64,000 bases of DNA, taken from the NCBI RefSeq assembly GCF_001050035.1, contig NZ_CVTA01000044.1:1-64000 (forward strand), in the 5' to 3' direction. The notes beneath the pieces are model-generated. The model had not been told where the DNA came from, ran no database searches, and was given only the letters and a program-made list of their open reading frames with translations. This document shows, in pieces, positions 37,204 to 46,838 of this stretch. Made by a program: the position numbers and the translations under genes. This stretch comes from Mycolicibacterium komanii. Its GTDB lineage: Bacteria; Actinomycetota; Actinomycetes; Mycobacteriales; Mycobacteriaceae. Positions within the stretch are counted from its first letter, which is position 1, and every line of letters starts with the position of its first letter.

Positions 37204-37976
37204 CGACGAATCGCTTTGCACCGGGCACCTTCTCACCCGATCCGGGACCGGCCACCGTGCAGAAGATGCTCGCCGCGCAGTTCGGCCTGGAGCTGCGGCT
37301 GCTGCTACGCAACGGCGAACAGCTCCTGCTGACGATGTTCATTCCGATCACATTGCTGGTGGGGCTGACGCTTCTCCCGTTGGGCTCGTTCGGCGAGAAC
37401 CGCGCCGCCACCTTCGTCCCCGCGATCATGGCGCTGGCCGTGATCTCGACCGCCTTCACCGGACAGGCGATCGCGGTGGCGTTCGACCGCCGCTATGGCG
37501 CGCTCAAACGGCTTGGCGCCACGGCGCTTCCGGTGTGGGGCATCATCGCGGGCAAGTCGTCGGCGGTCGTCGCGGTCGTGTTTCTGCAGTCGATCGTGTT
37601 GGGCGGCATCGGGTTTGCGCTAGGGTGGCGGCCACACCTTGCGGGTCTCGCGCTCGGCGCGGCGATCATCGCATTGGGCACAGCGGGTTTCGCCGCGCTG
37701 GGTCTGCTGCTGGGCGGCACGCTTCGCGCCGAGATCGTGCTCGCGCTGGCCAACCTGCTGTGGTTCGTCTTCGCGGGGCTCGGCGCGTTGACACTCGAGG
37801 GCGGCGTGGTGCCGTCCGGGGCGCAGTGGGTGGCCCGGCTGACGCCGTCGGGCGCCCTCACCGAGGCGCTCACGCAGGCGATGCTGTTGTCAGTGGACTG
37901 GTTCGGCATCCTGGTGCTCGCGGTCTGGGGTGCGGTCGCCGCGGTGTGCGCGCTGCGCTGGTTCCGCTTCACCTGA
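37200..37976 (+). CDS. ABC-2 type exporter, permease subunit
   Basis: 258 aa with six hydrophobic segments: about 45-62, 75-95, 115-137, 145-170, 178-200 and 235-252. ABC-2 permease fold; the LNAxL-like ALANLLWFVFAG region lies in the fifth. GTG at 37200 overlaps the ATPase stop (GTGA); the frame is open upstream to 37101 inside the ATPase gene, which is rejected. Partner of the preceding ATPase. Orthologue of Rv1457c. Confidence 0.92.
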   Translation: MTTNRFAPGTFSPDPGPATVQKMLAAQFGLELRLLLRNGEQLLLTMFIPITLLVGLTLLPLGSFGENRAATFVPAIMALAVISTAFTGQAIAVAFDRRYGALKRLGATALPVWGIIAGKSSAVVAVVFLQSIVLGGIGFALGWRPHLAGLALGAAIIALGTAGFAALGLLLGGTLRAEIVLALANLLWFVFAGLGALTLEGGVVPSGAQWVARLTPSGALTEALTQAMLLSVDWFGILVLAVWGAVAAVCALRWFRFT

Positions 37977-37983
37977 CCGGCCC

Positions 37984-38004
37984 GCTACTACGACTTGTAG
38001 TTGC
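37984..38004. repeat. Interrupted palindrome before ctaA
   Basis: ACTAC-N5-GTAGT (37987-38001) extends to GC...GC with one T/T mismatch at each side. It lies just upstream of the ctaA -10 and just after the ABC permease stop. It could be an operator for ctaA or a weak hairpin for the upstream mRNA. Confidence 0.35.
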
Positions 38005-38011
38005 GCTGCTC

Positions 38012-38017
38012 TACGAT
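38012..38017 (+). promoter_or_regulatory. Candidate -10 of ctaA, leaderless
   Basis: TACGAT, seven bases before the GTG at 38025. No clear -35. Inference from spacing. Confidence 0.4.
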
Positions 38018-38024
38018 CGAGTGC

Positions 38025-38975
38025 GTGCGACGCGCCTTTCTGCGGCTGGTCGATCTGCTGCCGCTGCCCAGCCTGCGGGCCCAACGCGTCATCGCCTTCC
38101 TCGTGATCCTGACCCAGGGCGGTATCGCGGTGACGGGCGCGATCGTCCGCGTCACCGCGTCGGGGCTGGGCTGCCCGACGTGGCCGCAGTGCTTCCCGGG
38201 CAGCTTCACGCCGGTTCCGGTCGCCGAGGTGCCGGTCGTGCACCAGGCGGTCGAGTTCGGCAACCGCATGGTCACCTTCCTCGTCGTGCTCACCGCGGCG
38301 GCCGCGGTGCTGGCCGTGACCCGGGCCCGCCGCCGCCGCGAGGTGCTGATCTACGCCTGGTTGATGCCGGCGTCGACGGTCGTCCAGGCGGTCATCGGCG
38401 GCATCACGGTGCTGACCGGTCTGCTGTGGTGGACGGTCGCGGTCCACCTGCTGGCGTCGATGAGCATGGTCTGGCTGTCCGTGTTGTTGTTCGTCAAGAT
38501 CGGCGAGCCCGATGACGGGGTGCCGGTCCGGCGGGCGCCGAAAGCGTTGCGGCAACTGACTCTGCTCAGCGCCATGGCCCTGTCCGCTGTGCTGGTGACG
38601 GGCACCCTGGTGACGGGCGCGGGCCCGCATGCCGGGGACAAGAGCGTCGACCGCACGATTCCGCGGCTGGAGGTCGAGATCACCACGCTGGTGCACACAC
38701 ACTCGGCGTTGATGGTGGCCTATCTGTCTCTGCTGATCGGGCTCGGCTTCGGCCTGCTGGCGGTGCGCGCACCCCGGCCGGTCCTGCTGCGGCTGGGCGT
38801 TCTCGTCGTCCTGGTGGTGGCGCAGGGGCTCATCGGCACCGTGCAGTTCTTCACCGGTGTGCCCGCCGCTTTGGTGGCGGTGCACGTCGCAGGCGCCGCG
38901 GCCTGTACCGCGGCCACCGCTGCGCTATGGGCGTCGATGCGAGAGCGGGCCGAGCCCGAACCGGTCGAGAGCTGA
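38025..38975 (+). CDS. ctaA: Heme A synthase
   Basis: 316 aa, eight membrane segments in two four-helix halves. Oxidises heme O to heme A for cytochrome aa3 oxidase. Heme-ligand His are visible in VVHQAVEFGNR, VHLLAS, VHTHSAL and VHVAGAA, and a Cys pair in LGCPTWPQCFPG of the first extracytoplasmic loop. GTG at 38025 gives RRAFLRLVDLLP as in the M. tuberculosis protein; the TTG at 38001 is rejected. The last 51 bases overlap the convergent ATP-grasp gene. Orthologue of Rv1456c. Confidence 0.94.
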   Translation: MRRAFLRLVDLLPLPSLRAQRVIAFLVILTQGGIAVTGAIVRVTASGLGCPTWPQCFPGSFTPVPVAEVPVVHQAVEFGNRMVTFLVVLTAAAAVLAVTRARRRREVLIYAWLMPASTVVQAVIGGITVLTGLLWWTVAVHLLASMSMVWLSVLLFVKIGEPDDGVPVRRAPKALRQLTLLSAMALSAVLVTGTLVTGAGPHAGDKSVDRTIPRLEVEITTLVHTHSALMVAYLSLLIGLGFGLLAVRAPRPVLLRLGVLVVLVVAQGLIGTVQFFTGVPAALVAVHVAGAAACTAATAALWASMRERAEPEPVES

Positions 38976-39866
38976 CTCGACGGCGAGCACGAATGCGCGC
39001 TGCTGGCGTTCCCGTGTCCATTCGTCCAGTTGCAACCACCCCAGCGACGGCTCGACGAGTTCGACCTCGAGCACCCGCGGATCGCTGCGCCCGCCGATGA
39101 CGTCCACCCGCGCGTACAGCAGCTCCTCGGGAGTCAGGTCGAGGTGCGCTGAGGCCGCCGCCAGCGCAGCGTGTCCGACGTCCCACACCTCGAAATCGGG
39201 GTCCGCGGGGCTCAGCGTCTCCTGCGCGTAGGTGCCCGACTCGTTGAACGGCGGCGCCTGGCCCGGCTGCTGCAGAATCGGCCCCTTCGCGAAGGCGTGC
39301 GACTGCGCACCGCCGATGAACACCAGCGCGGTCTCGCCGTCTTCGATCCGCGAGTCGTACGGTTGCACCAGCACGGTTCGGCCCGCGTCCAGCAACCGGG
39401 TAGCGTGCCGCCGGGCGTCGGCGTGCTCCGAAAAGCGAAGCGTGTCAACCGATCCGACGCCGACAGCGGGTTTGACCACGACCTCGGCCCCCTTCGGCAG
39501 CCGCACCGTCTCCCCTGGTTCGAAGAATCGGCTCGGTACCGTCGGCACCCCCGCGGCGGCCAGGTCGGCCAGGTAGCGCTTGTCTGTGTTCCACGGCACC
39601 ACGCGGGCCGGGTTGAGCAGATTGCGGACCTGTTGCGCCCATTCGAGGAATTCGTCGAGCCGGTCGATGTAGTCCCACGTCGCCCGCAGGATCACCAGAT
39701 CCGCTTTCAACGTCGCGGGGTCGTCCCAAGACAGCCAGCGTGCGTGCAACCCGTGCTTGCCCAGGGCCGCGACCAGGCCTGCGTCGTCGCCATCGCCCTC
39801 TGGCAGCGCCGGGCATCCGGCCAACACGATGCGCGGATGGAACAGGTCGGGCCGCGCGAGCTTCAT
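38925..39866 (-). CDS. ATP-grasp domain protein, unknown substrate
   Basis: 313 aa. An N-terminal Rossmann-like part (RIVLAGCPALPEGDGDD) is followed by an ATP-grasp fold: VVVKPAVGVGS (nucleotide Lys and Gly loop), VQPYDSRIEDGETALVFI (Glu), and the metal-binding ARVDVIGGRS / LEVELVEPSLG acidic pair. Members ligate carboxylates to amines; glutathione- or RimK-like and peptide ligases are relatives. The ATG at 39866 is read with a -10 seven bases up; the frame stays open far upstream through qor, which is rejected. Its 3' end overlaps ctaA by 51 bases. Position fits Rv1455. Confidence 0.85.
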   Translation of the reverse strand: MKLARPDLFHPRIVLAGCPALPEGDGDDAGLVAALGKHGLHARWLSWDDPATLKADLVILRATWDYIDRLDEFLEWAQQVRNLLNPARVVPWNTDKRYLADLAAAGVPTVPSRFFEPGETVRLPKGAEVVVKPAVGVGSVDTLRFSEHADARRHATRLLDAGRTVLVQPYDSRIEDGETALVFIGGAQSHAFAKGPILQQPGQAPPFNESGTYAQETLSPADPDFEVWDVGHAALAAASAHLDLTPEELLYARVDVIGGRSDPRVLEVELVEPSLGWLQLDEWTRERQQRAFVLAVESALDRFGLGPLSHRRP

Positions 39867-39873
39867 AGTTGGC

Positions 39874-39879
39874 ACGATA
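39874..39879 (-). promoter_or_regulatory. Candidate -10 of the ATP-grasp gene, leaderless
   Basis: TATCGT on the minus strand, seven bases before the ATG at 39866. It sits within the 18-base gap to divergent qor, so the -35 must lie inside qor. Confidence 0.4.
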
Positions 39880-39884
39880 GAGCT

Positions 39885-40856
39885 ATGCATGCCATCGAAG
39901 TCGCCGAGACCGGCGGACCCGAAGTCCTCACCTACGTAGAGAAGCCGCAGCCCACTCCGGGCCCCGGCGAGGTGCTCATCAAGGCCGAGGCCATCGGCGT
40001 GAACTTCCTCGACACGTACTTCCGGTCGGGTCAGTACCCGCGGGAAACGCCGTTCGTCGTCGGCAACGAGGTGTGCGGGACGGTGGAGGCGATCGGCGAA
40101 GGTGTCGCCGCGCTGAAGGTCGGCGACCGCGTGGTCACCGCTCAGGCCAACGGCGCCTACGCCGAATACTGCGTCGCCCCAGCCGACTTCGTGGCCTACG
40201 TACCCGACGGTGTGAGCCCCGAGGCGGCCGCGGCGTCCCTGCTCAAGGGCATGACCGCGCACTACCTGATCAAGTCGCTGTATCCGGTGCAGCAGGGCGA
40301 CTCCGTGCTGGTGCACGCGGGCGCGGGCGGCGTCGGGCTCATCCTCACCCAGTGGGCGACCAGCCTGGCGGTGCGGGTGATCACCACGGTCTCGACTCCG
40401 GAGAAGGCCGAGTTGTCGCGCCGGGCCGGCGCGGTGCGAGTGCTCGACTACCCGACCGACGCCGCGGCGTTCGGCGCCGAGATCAAGGAGATGACCGAGG
40501 GTGGCGTCGCCGCCGTGTACGACGGCGTCGGGGCCGCCACCTTCGAGGCCAGCCTGGCCAGCCTCCGAGTGCGGGGCACGCTGGCGTTGTTCGGGGCGTC
40601 GAGCGGGCCGGTTCCGCCGTTCGATCCGCAGCGCCTCAACGCGGCGGGCTCGCTGTTCCTCACCCGGCCGACCCTGGTGCACTACACCCGCACGGCCGAC
40701 GAGTTCGCCTGGCGTGCGGGCGAACTTCTCGACGCGATCGCACAGGGCACGTTGACGATCACTGTCAGCGAGCGGTACCGCCTCGCCGACGCCGAGCAGG
40801 CACACCGGGACCTACAGGGGCGCAAGACCGTCGGCTCGGTGGTGTTGGTGCCCTAG
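39885..40856 (+). CDS. qor: NADPH:quinone oxidoreductase, zinc-independent
   Basis: 323 aa MDR-superfamily quinone reductase. N-terminal catalytic domain (MHAIEVAETGGPEVL; substrate loop around NFLDTYFRSG) and Rossmann domain with VHAGAGGVG (about 145-153). No catalytic or structural zinc Cys set, as in QOR and CurA types. Expected to reduce quinones by one electron using NADPH. ATG at 39885 is 18 bases from the divergent ATP-grasp start; the longer upstream frame overlaps that gene. Orthologue of Rv1454c. Confidence 0.93.
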   Translation: MHAIEVAETGGPEVLTYVEKPQPTPGPGEVLIKAEAIGVNFLDTYFRSGQYPRETPFVVGNEVCGTVEAIGEGVAALKVGDRVVTAQANGAYAEYCVAPADFVAYVPDGVSPEAAAASLLKGMTAHYLIKSLYPVQQGDSVLVHAGAGGVGLILTQWATSLAVRVITTVSTPEKAELSRRAGAVRVLDYPTDAAAFGAEIKEMTEGGVAAVYDGVGAATFEASLASLRVRGTLALFGASSGPVPPFDPQRLNAAGSLFLTRPTLVHYTRTADEFAWRAGELLDAIAQGTLTITVSERYRLADAEQAHRDLQGRKTVGSVVLVP

Positions 40857-40863
40857 TAGCGGG

Positions 40864-41814
40864 CTAGAAGACCGTGGGCAGCGCCAGCACGGAGTCGATG
40901 GCGAGGGCCAGGAACACGACCGCCAGGTAGTTGTTCGACTGCAGGAACAGCCGCAGCGGCTTGACCGCCTCGCCGCGGCGCACCCCGTTGTAGAGCTGAT
41001 GCGCCATCACCAGGAACCATCCGCCGGCCAGCAGGGCCACGGCGGCGTACAGCCAGCCGGTGACGGGCGTGAGCGCCAGCGTCGCGGCCACCGTCAGCCA
41101 CGTGTAGATCAGGATCTGCTTGGTGACCTGACGCTCGGTGGCGACGGCCGGCAGCATCGGGACGCCCGCGGCGCGGTAGTCCTCCTTATAGCGCATCGCC
41201 AGCGCCCAGGTGTGCGGCGGCGTCCAGAAGAAGATGATCGCGAACATCACCACTGCGGGCCAGGCGATGGTTCCGGTGACCGCGGACCAACCGATCATCA
41301 CCGGCATGCAGCCGGCCGCGCCGCCCCACACCACGTTCTGCGAGGTGCGGCGCTTGAGCAGCAGCGTGTAGACCAGCACGTAAAAGGCGATCGTCGCGCC
41401 CGCGAGGTGGGCCGACAACATGTTCGTCGTCCACCACAGCCAGAAGAAGGAACCGACGGACAGCGCCAGCCCGAAGATCAGCGCGTGGCTGCGCGGGACC
41501 GTTGCTCGGGCCAGCGGCCGGCGCTCGGTGCGCTTCATCACCTTGTCGATGTCGGCGTCGGCCACGCAGTTCAGCGCGTTCGCACCCGCAGCCGCCAACA
41601 GCCCGCCGACCAGGGTGTTCATGATGAGGAGCGGATCGACGGAACCGCGGCTGGCCAGCAGCATGGCCGGGATCGTGGTGACCAGAAGCAGTTCGATGAC
41701 GCGCGGCTTGGTCAGTGAGACGTAACCGAGGAGGGTGTCGCGGATCCGCGTCCGGAGCGGCCCCGATGGCGACATCCGCTCGCCGCCGACGAGGTGGCCG
41801 TCGCGAACTCTCAC
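40864..41814 (-). CDS. ctaB: Protoheme IX farnesyltransferase (heme O synthase)
   Basis: 316 aa UbiA-type prenyltransferase, about nine membrane helices. Prenyl-diphosphate/Mg motifs are [19 protein letters not shown] and the [14 protein letters not shown] loop. Makes heme O, which CtaA (38025) then oxidises. GTG start at 41814 (MRVRDGH after initiator) matches the M. tuberculosis protein's MNVRG start. Convergent with qor, seven bases between stops, and divergent from tkt. Orthologue of Rv1451. Confidence 0.95.
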   Translation of the reverse strand: MRVRDGHLVGGERMSPSGPLRTRIRDTLLGYVSLTKPRVIELLLVTTIPAMLLASRGSVDPLLIMNTLVGGLLAAAGANALNCVADADIDKVMKRTERRPLARATVPRSHALIFGLALSVGSFFWLWWTTNMLSAHLAGATIAFYVLVYTLLLKRRTSQNVVWGGAAGCMPVMIGWSAVTGTIAWPAVVMFAIIFFWTPPHTWALAMRYKEDYRAAGVPMLPAVATERQVTKQILIYTWLTVAATLALTPVTGWLYAAVALLAGGWFLVMAHQLYNGVRRGEAVKPLRLFLQSNNYLAVVFLALAIDSVLALPTVF

Positions 41815-42002
41815 GCAGTTACTCCTGTCGAAATGGTCCCAGCGCGGGCGCTTCTACTACAGACGATGGTAGACCGCACGGCAACGCCGACCTAATCCCG
41901 CCCGGCATCTCGCGCCGAGCGGCCTGCATTGGACGACCATCCCGCACTAGGGTGGATGAACGTGCAGCTGAGAAGAGCTCTATGCCGACCAGGAGTGCGC
42001 CT

Positions 42003-44096
42003 GTGACCACACTCGAAGAAATTTCCGAGCTGACCCGCCCGAACCACCCCGACGACTGGACCGAGGTGGACTCGCTGGCGGTCGACACCGTCCGGGTGTT
42101 GGCGGCGGACGCGGTACAGAAGGTCGGCAACGGCCATCCCGGAACCGCGATGAGCCTGGCGCCGTTGGCGTACACGCTCTTCCAGCGTCAGATGCGCCAC
42201 GACCCCAGCGACGTGCACTGGCTCGGTCGCGACCGGTTCGTGCTCTCGTGTGGGCATTCCAGCCTGACCCTCTACATCCAGCTCTATCTCGGTGGATTCG
42301 GGCTGGAGCTGGACGACATCGAGTCCCTGCGGACGTTCAAGTCGAAGACCCCCGGCCACCCCGAGTTCCGTCACACCAAGGGTGTCGAGATCACCACCGG
42401 CCCGCTCGGGCAGGGGCTGGCATCGGCGGTCGGCATGGCGATGGCCTCGCGCTACGAGCGCGGCCTGTTCGACCCCGACACCCCCTGGGGTGAGAGCCCG
42501 TTCGACCACTACATCTACGTGATCGCCTCCGACGGCGACATCGAAGAGGGCATCACCAGCGAGGCGTCGTCGCTGGCGGGCACCCAGCAGCTCGGCAACC
42601 TGATCGTCTTCTACGACAAGAACCAGATCTCGATCGAGCACGACACGAACATCGCGCTGTCGGAAGACGTTGCGGCCCGCTACCGCGCCTACGGCTGGCA
42701 TGTGCAGGAGGTCGAGGGCGGCGAGAACGTTGTCGGCATCGAGCAGGCCATCGCGGAGGCGAAGAAGGTCACCGACAAGCCGTCGTTCATCGCGCTACGG
42801 ACGATCATCGGCTATCCGGCACCCAACAAGATGAACACGGGCGGCGTGCACGGATCGGCGCTCGGCGAGGAGGAGGTCGCGGCGACCAAGAAAATCCTCG
42901 GCTTCGACCCCGACAAGACCTTCGAGGTGCGCCCCGAGGTCATCGAGCACACCCGCAAGCTGGTGGAGCGCGGCAAGGAGGCACACGCCAAGTGGCAGAC
43001 CGACTTTGACGCCTGGGCCGAGCGTGAGCCCGAGCGCAAGGAGCTGCTGGACCGACTGCTGGACCAGAAGCTGCCCGACGGCTGGGATTCCGACCTGACC
43101 TCCTGGGAGCCGGGCTCCAAGCCGCTGGCCACCCGCGCCGCGTTCGGCCAGGTGCTCAACGACGTCGCGCCCAAGCTGCCCGAATTGTGGGGTGGTTCGG
43201 CCGATCTCGCCGGCAGCAACAACACCACGATCAAGGATGTGAAGTCGTTTGGCCCGCCGTCGATTTCGACCTCCGACTTCACGGCGGACTGGTACGGCCG
43301 GGTGCTGCACTTCGGTGTCCGCGAGCACGCCATGGGCGCCATCCTGTCCGGCATCGTGCTGCACGGCCCGACCCGTGCGTTCGGCGGCACGTTCCTGCAG
43401 TTCTCGGACTACATGCGGCCTTCGGTGCGGCTCGCGTCGCTGATGGACATCGACACCATCTACATCTGGACGCACGACTCCATCGGCCTCGGTGAGGACG
43501 GTCCGACGCACCAGCCGATCGAGCACCTCGCGGCGCTGCGCGCGATCCCGAACCTGTCCGTCGTTCGCCCGGGCGACCCGAACGAAACGGCGTACGCCTG
43601 GCGCAGCATCATCGCTCGCGGCAACGGCAGCGGTCCGGTCGGCTTCATCCTGACGCGCCAGGGCATCCCGGTGCTGGAGGGCACCGACGCCGACGGCGTG
43701 GCACGCGGCGGATACGTGCTCGGCGGCGGTAACCCCGCCGACGATGCGGACGTGATCATCATCGCGACGGGTTCGGAACTGCAGCTCGCGGTGGAGGCCA
43801 GGAAGCAGTTGGCGGAGAAGGACATCACGGCCTACGTGGTGTCGATGCCGTGTGTGGAGTGGTTCGAATCGCAGCCGCAGGAGTACCGCGATTCGGTTCT
43901 TCCGCCGCGAGTTTCGGCGCGTGTCGCGGTGGAGGCGGCCGTCGCGCAGAGCTGGTACAAGCTCGTCGGCGACACCGGAGAGATCATCTCGATCGAGCAC
44001 TACGGCGAGTCCGCCGACGACAAGACGTTGTTCCGCGAGTTCGGATTCACCCCCGAGGCCGTGGTGGCCGCAGCGGAGCGATCGATAGACAACTAG
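42003..44096 (+). CDS. tkt: Transketolase
   Basis: 697 aa thiamine-diphosphate enzyme of the non-oxidative pentose phosphate pathway. N-terminal His in [13 protein letters not shown]; ThDP motif starting SDGDIEEG and ending at DKNQISI; pyrimidine domain with [14 protein letters not shown]-terminal SIEHYGESA. The GTG at 42003 has AGGAG seven bases upstream and matches the family N-terminus (TTLEEI); the frame open from 41715 is rejected. TAGGGT at 41948 may be its -10. First gene of tkt-tal-zwf-opcA-pgl. Orthologue of Rv1449c. Confidence 0.97.
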   Translation: MTTLEEISELTRPNHPDDWTEVDSLAVDTVRVLAADAVQKVGNGHPGTAMSLAPLAYTLFQRQMRHDPSDVHWLGRDRFVLSCGHSSLTLYIQLYLGGFGLELDDIESLRTFKSKTPGHPEFRHTKGVEITTGPLGQGLASAVGMAMASRYERGLFDPDTPWGESPFDHYIYVIASDGDIEEGITSEASSLAGTQQLGNLIVFYDKNQISIEHDTNIALSEDVAARYRAYGWHVQEVEGGENVVGIEQAIAEAKKVTDKPSFIALRTIIGYPAPNKMNTGGVHGSALGEEEVAATKKILGFDPDKTFEVRPEVIEHTRKLVERGKEAHAKWQTDFDAWAEREPERKELLDRLLDQKLPDGWDSDLTSWEPGSKPLATRAAFGQVLNDVAPKLPELWGGSADLAGSNNTTIKDVKSFGPPSISTSDFTADWYGRVLHFGVREHAMGAILSGIVLHGPTRAFGGTFLQFSDYMRPSVRLASLMDIDTIYIWTHDSIGLGEDGPTHQPIEHLAALRAIPNLSVVRPGDPNETAYAWRSIIARGNGSGPVGFILTRQGIPVLEGTDADGVARGGYVLGGGNPADDADVIIIATGSELQLAVEARKQLAEKDITAYVVSMPCVEWFESQPQEYRDSVLPPRVSARVAVEAAVAQSWYKLVGDTGEIISIEHYGESADDKTLFREFGFTPEAVVAAAERSIDN

Positions 44097-44124
44097 TGAT
44101 CGAAAGGTCTGGAAAGGCACAACA

Positions 44125-45243
44125 ATGGCTCAGAATCCGAATCTCGCAGCGTTGTCCGACGCGGGCGTGTCGGTGTGGCTCGACGACCTGTCGCGCGACC
44201 GGCTACAGACAGGCAACCTGCAGGAGCTGATCGACACCAGAAGCGTCGTCGGGGTGACCACCAACCCGTCGATCTTCCAGGCCGCGCTGTCGAAGGGTCA
44301 CGCCTACGACGATCAAGTCAAGGAGCTGGCCGAACGGGGCGCCGACGTCGACGCCACCATTCGCACCGTCACCACCGACGACGTCCGCAACGGTTGCGAC
44401 GTGTTGGCCAAGCAGTACGAGCTCTCCGATGGAGTCGACGGCCGGGTCTCGATCGAGGTCGACCCGCGGCTGGCCCACGACACCGACAAGACGATCCTGC
44501 AGGCGATCGAGCTGTGGAAGATCGTCGACCGGCCCAACCTGCTGATCAAGATTCCCGCGACCGAGGCCGGCATCCCCGCCATCGCCTCCGTTCTCGCCGA
44601 GGGCATTTCGGTCAACGTGACGTTGATCTTCTCCGTCGAGCGCTACCGCCTCGTGATGGACGCTTACCTGCAGGGGCTGGAGAAGGCCAAGAAAGCCGGC
44701 CACGACGTGTCGAAGATCCATTCCGTCGCATCGTTCTTCGTCTCGCGCGTCGACACCGAGATCGACAAGCGGCTGGAGAAGATCGGGTCCGACGAGGCGT
44801 TGAAATTGCGGGGCAAGGCCGGCGTCGCCAACGCCCGGCTCGCGTACGCCGCTTACGAAGAGGTGTTCGTCGGCGGTAAGCGCTTCGAGGAGCTGAAGGG
44901 CTCCGGCGCCCGGGTCCAGCGTCCGCTGTGGGCGTCGACCGGCGTGAAGAACCCGGATTACTCGGACACCCTGTACGTGACCGAGTTGGTGGCTCCGAAC
45001 ACGGTGAACACCATGCCGGAGAAGACGATCGAGGCCGTGGCCGATCACGGTGTCATCACCGGCGACACGGTCACCGGCACGGCCGAGGAGTCGCAGGCAG
45101 TGTTCGATCAGCTCTCGTCCGTCGGGATCGATCTGCCCGACGTGTTCCGGCTCCTCGAAGACGAGGGTGTGGAGAAGTTCGAGAAGTCGTGGCTCGAGTT
45201 GCTCGAGGCGACGCAGGAACAGCTCAACGCCGCCAAGAAATGA
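44125..45243 (+). CDS. tal: Transaldolase
   Basis: 372 aa. Transfers dihydroxyacetone from sedoheptulose 7-phosphate to glyceraldehyde 3-phosphate. Schiff-base Lys in [12 protein letters not shown] (about 141); N-terminal [10 protein letters not shown] and VTTNPSIFQ segments are typical of the actinobacterial long form. ATG at 44125, 28 bases after tkt. Stop overlaps the zwf start (ATGA). Orthologue of Rv1448c. Confidence 0.97.
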   Translation: MAQNPNLAALSDAGVSVWLDDLSRDRLQTGNLQELIDTRSVVGVTTNPSIFQAALSKGHAYDDQVKELAERGADVDATIRTVTTDDVRNGCDVLAKQYELSDGVDGRVSIEVDPRLAHDTDKTILQAIELWKIVDRPNLLIKIPATEAGIPAIASVLAEGISVNVTLIFSVERYRLVMDAYLQGLEKAKKAGHDVSKIHSVASFFVSRVDTEIDKRLEKIGSDEALKLRGKAGVANARLAYAAYEEVFVGGKRFEELKGSGARVQRPLWASTGVKNPDYSDTLYVTELVAPNTVNTMPEKTIEAVADHGVITGDTVTGTAEESQAVFDQLSSVGIDLPDVFRLLEDEGVEKFEKSWLELLEATQEQLNAAKK

Positions 45244-46766
45244 CGGACTGGGTGAATCCGCTCCGCGACAAACGCGACAAGCGGATGCCCCGTATCGCGG
45301 GGCCGTGCGGGATCGTCATCTTCGGTGTCACCGGTGACCTGTCGCGCAAGAAGCTGATGCCGGCCATCTACGACCTCGCCAACCGCGGTCTGTTGCCCGC
45401 GTCGTTCTCGCTGATCGGGTTCGCCCGAAGGGACTGGGCCGACGAGGATTTCGGCCAAGTCGTCTACGAGGCGGTCAAACAGCACGCCCGCACACCGTTT
45501 CGCCAGGAGGTGTGGGATCGGCTCGCCGAGGGGTTCCGGTTCGTCCAGGGCACGTTCGACGACGATGCCGCGTTCGCCCGGCTGGCCGAGACGCTCGAAA
45601 AGCTCGACGCGGAACGCGGGACCGGTGGCAATCACGCGTTTTACCTGTCGATTCCGCCGAAGGCCTTCCAGCAGGTGTGCGAGCAGCTGCACAAGTCGGG
45701 GCTCGCCAACCCGCAGGAGGGCCGATGGAGCCGGGTGGTTATCGAGAAACCGTTCGGTCACGACCTGGCGAGCGCCCGTGAGCTCAACGAGGTCGTCAAC
45801 AGCGTCTTTCCCGAGGAGTCGGTGTTCCGCATCGACCATTACCTCGGCAAGGAGACCGTCCAGAACATCCTCGCGTTGCGGTTCGCCAACGAGTTGTACG
45901 AGCCGATCTGGAACAACAACTACGTCGACAGCGTGCAGATCACAATGGCCGAGGACATCGGGCTGGGCGGCCGGGCAGGCTATTACGACGGCGTCGGCGC
46001 AGCGCGTGATGTCATCCAGAATCACCTGCTGCAGCTGCTGGCGCTGACCGCGATGGAGGAGCCCGTCAGTTTCGGCCCCAAGGAGTTGCAGGTCGAGAAG
46101 ATCAAGGTGTTCTCCGCGACGCAGCCGATGCAGCCGCTGGATCAGACCACCGCCCGCGGGCAGTACGCCGCGGGGTGGCAGGGCAGCGAGAAGGTGGTCG
46201 GCCTGCTCGAGGAGGAAGGGTTCTCGAAGGACTCGACGACCGAGACCTATGCGGCCATCACCCTGGAGGTCGACACCCGGCGCTGGGCCGGGGTGCCGTT
46301 CTTCCTGCGCACCGGAAAACGGTTGGGCCGCAGGGTGACCGAGATCGCGCTGATCTTCAAGCGGGCGCCGCACCTGCCGTTCGACAAGACGATGACCGAG
46401 GAACTCGGCCAGAACGCCCTGGTGATCCGGGTGCAGCCCGATGAGGGCATCACCACCCGGTTCGGTTCGAAGGTGCCCGGAAGCGCGATGGAGGTCCGTG
46501 ACGTGAACATGGACTTTTCCTACGGTTCGGCGTTCGCCGAGGACTCCCCCGAGGCCTACGAGCGGCTGATCCTCGATGTACTGCTCGGCGAACCGTCGCT
46601 GTTCCCGGTGAACCGCGAGGTCGAGTTGTCGTGGGAGATCCTCGATCCCGTGCTGGACCACTGGGCGGCCAGCGGGAAGCCCGAAGCCTACGAGGCAGGC
46701 ACCTGGGGCCCGGCGTCCGCCGATGAGATGTTGCATCGCATGGGCCGGGAATGGAGGCGGCCGTGA
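45240..46766 (+). CDS. zwf: Glucose-6-phosphate 1-dehydrogenase
   Basis: 508 aa. First step of the oxidative pentose phosphate pathway, making NADPH. Nucleotide loop [11 protein letters not shown] near the N-terminus; catalytic and substrate site [13 protein letters not shown] (about 197-209); late motif [19 protein letters not shown] overlaps the tal stop. Needs OpcA, encoded next, for full assembly in actinobacteria. Orthologue of Rv1447c (zwf2). Confidence 0.97.
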   Translation: MTDWVNPLRDKRDKRMPRIAGPCGIVIFGVTGDLSRKKLMPAIYDLANRGLLPASFSLIGFARRDWADEDFGQVVYEAVKQHARTPFRQEVWDRLAEGFRFVQGTFDDDAAFARLAETLEKLDAERGTGGNHAFYLSIPPKAFQQVCEQLHKSGLANPQEGRWSRVVIEKPFGHDLASARELNEVVNSVFPEESVFRIDHYLGKETVQNILALRFANELYEPIWNNNYVDSVQITMAEDIGLGGRAGYYDGVGAARDVIQNHLLQLLALTAMEEPVSFGPKELQVEKIKVFSATQPMQPLDQTTARGQYAAGWQGSEKVVGLLEEEGFSKDSTTETYAAITLEVDTRRWAGVPFFLRTGKRLGRRVTEIALIFKRAPHLPFDKTMTEELGQNALVIRVQPDEGITTRFGSKVPGSAMEVRDVNMDFSYGSAFAEDSPEAYERLILDVLLGEPSLFPVNREVELSWEILDPVLDHWAASGKPEAYEAGTWGPASADEMLHRMGREWRRP

Positions 46767-46808
46767 TCCGCGAAGGCGACGACGAGTGAGCATCGCAGCG
46801 CCGGAGGC

Positions 46809-46828
46809 GCGAGGAGCGGAGCGAGGAG
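46809..46828 (+). repeat. Short GCGAGGAG tandem motif in the zwf-opcA leader
   Basis: GCGAGGAG occurs at 46809 and again at 46821, 12 bases apart, within a longer purine-rich run. The second copy supplies GAGGAG about ten bases before the opcA ATG and may be its SD. Similar purine-rich runs are common between genes of fast-growing mycobacteria. Confidence 0.45.
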
Positions 46829-46838
46829 AAGCCGAGCA

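Noticed and set aside
38925..40805. 626-codon version of the ATP-grasp gene
   Set aside because: The extra N-terminus is antisense to qor; the family-like protein begins at 39866 next to a -10.
41929..41953. TTGGAC and TAGGGT as a tkt promoter
   Set aside because: The spacer is 13 bases, too short for a normal sigma factor; only the -10 is kept as a remark.
41715..44096. 793-codon version of transketolase
   Set aside because: Family homology begins at the GTG at 42003, which has AGGAG upstream; the extra part crosses the ctaB promoter region.
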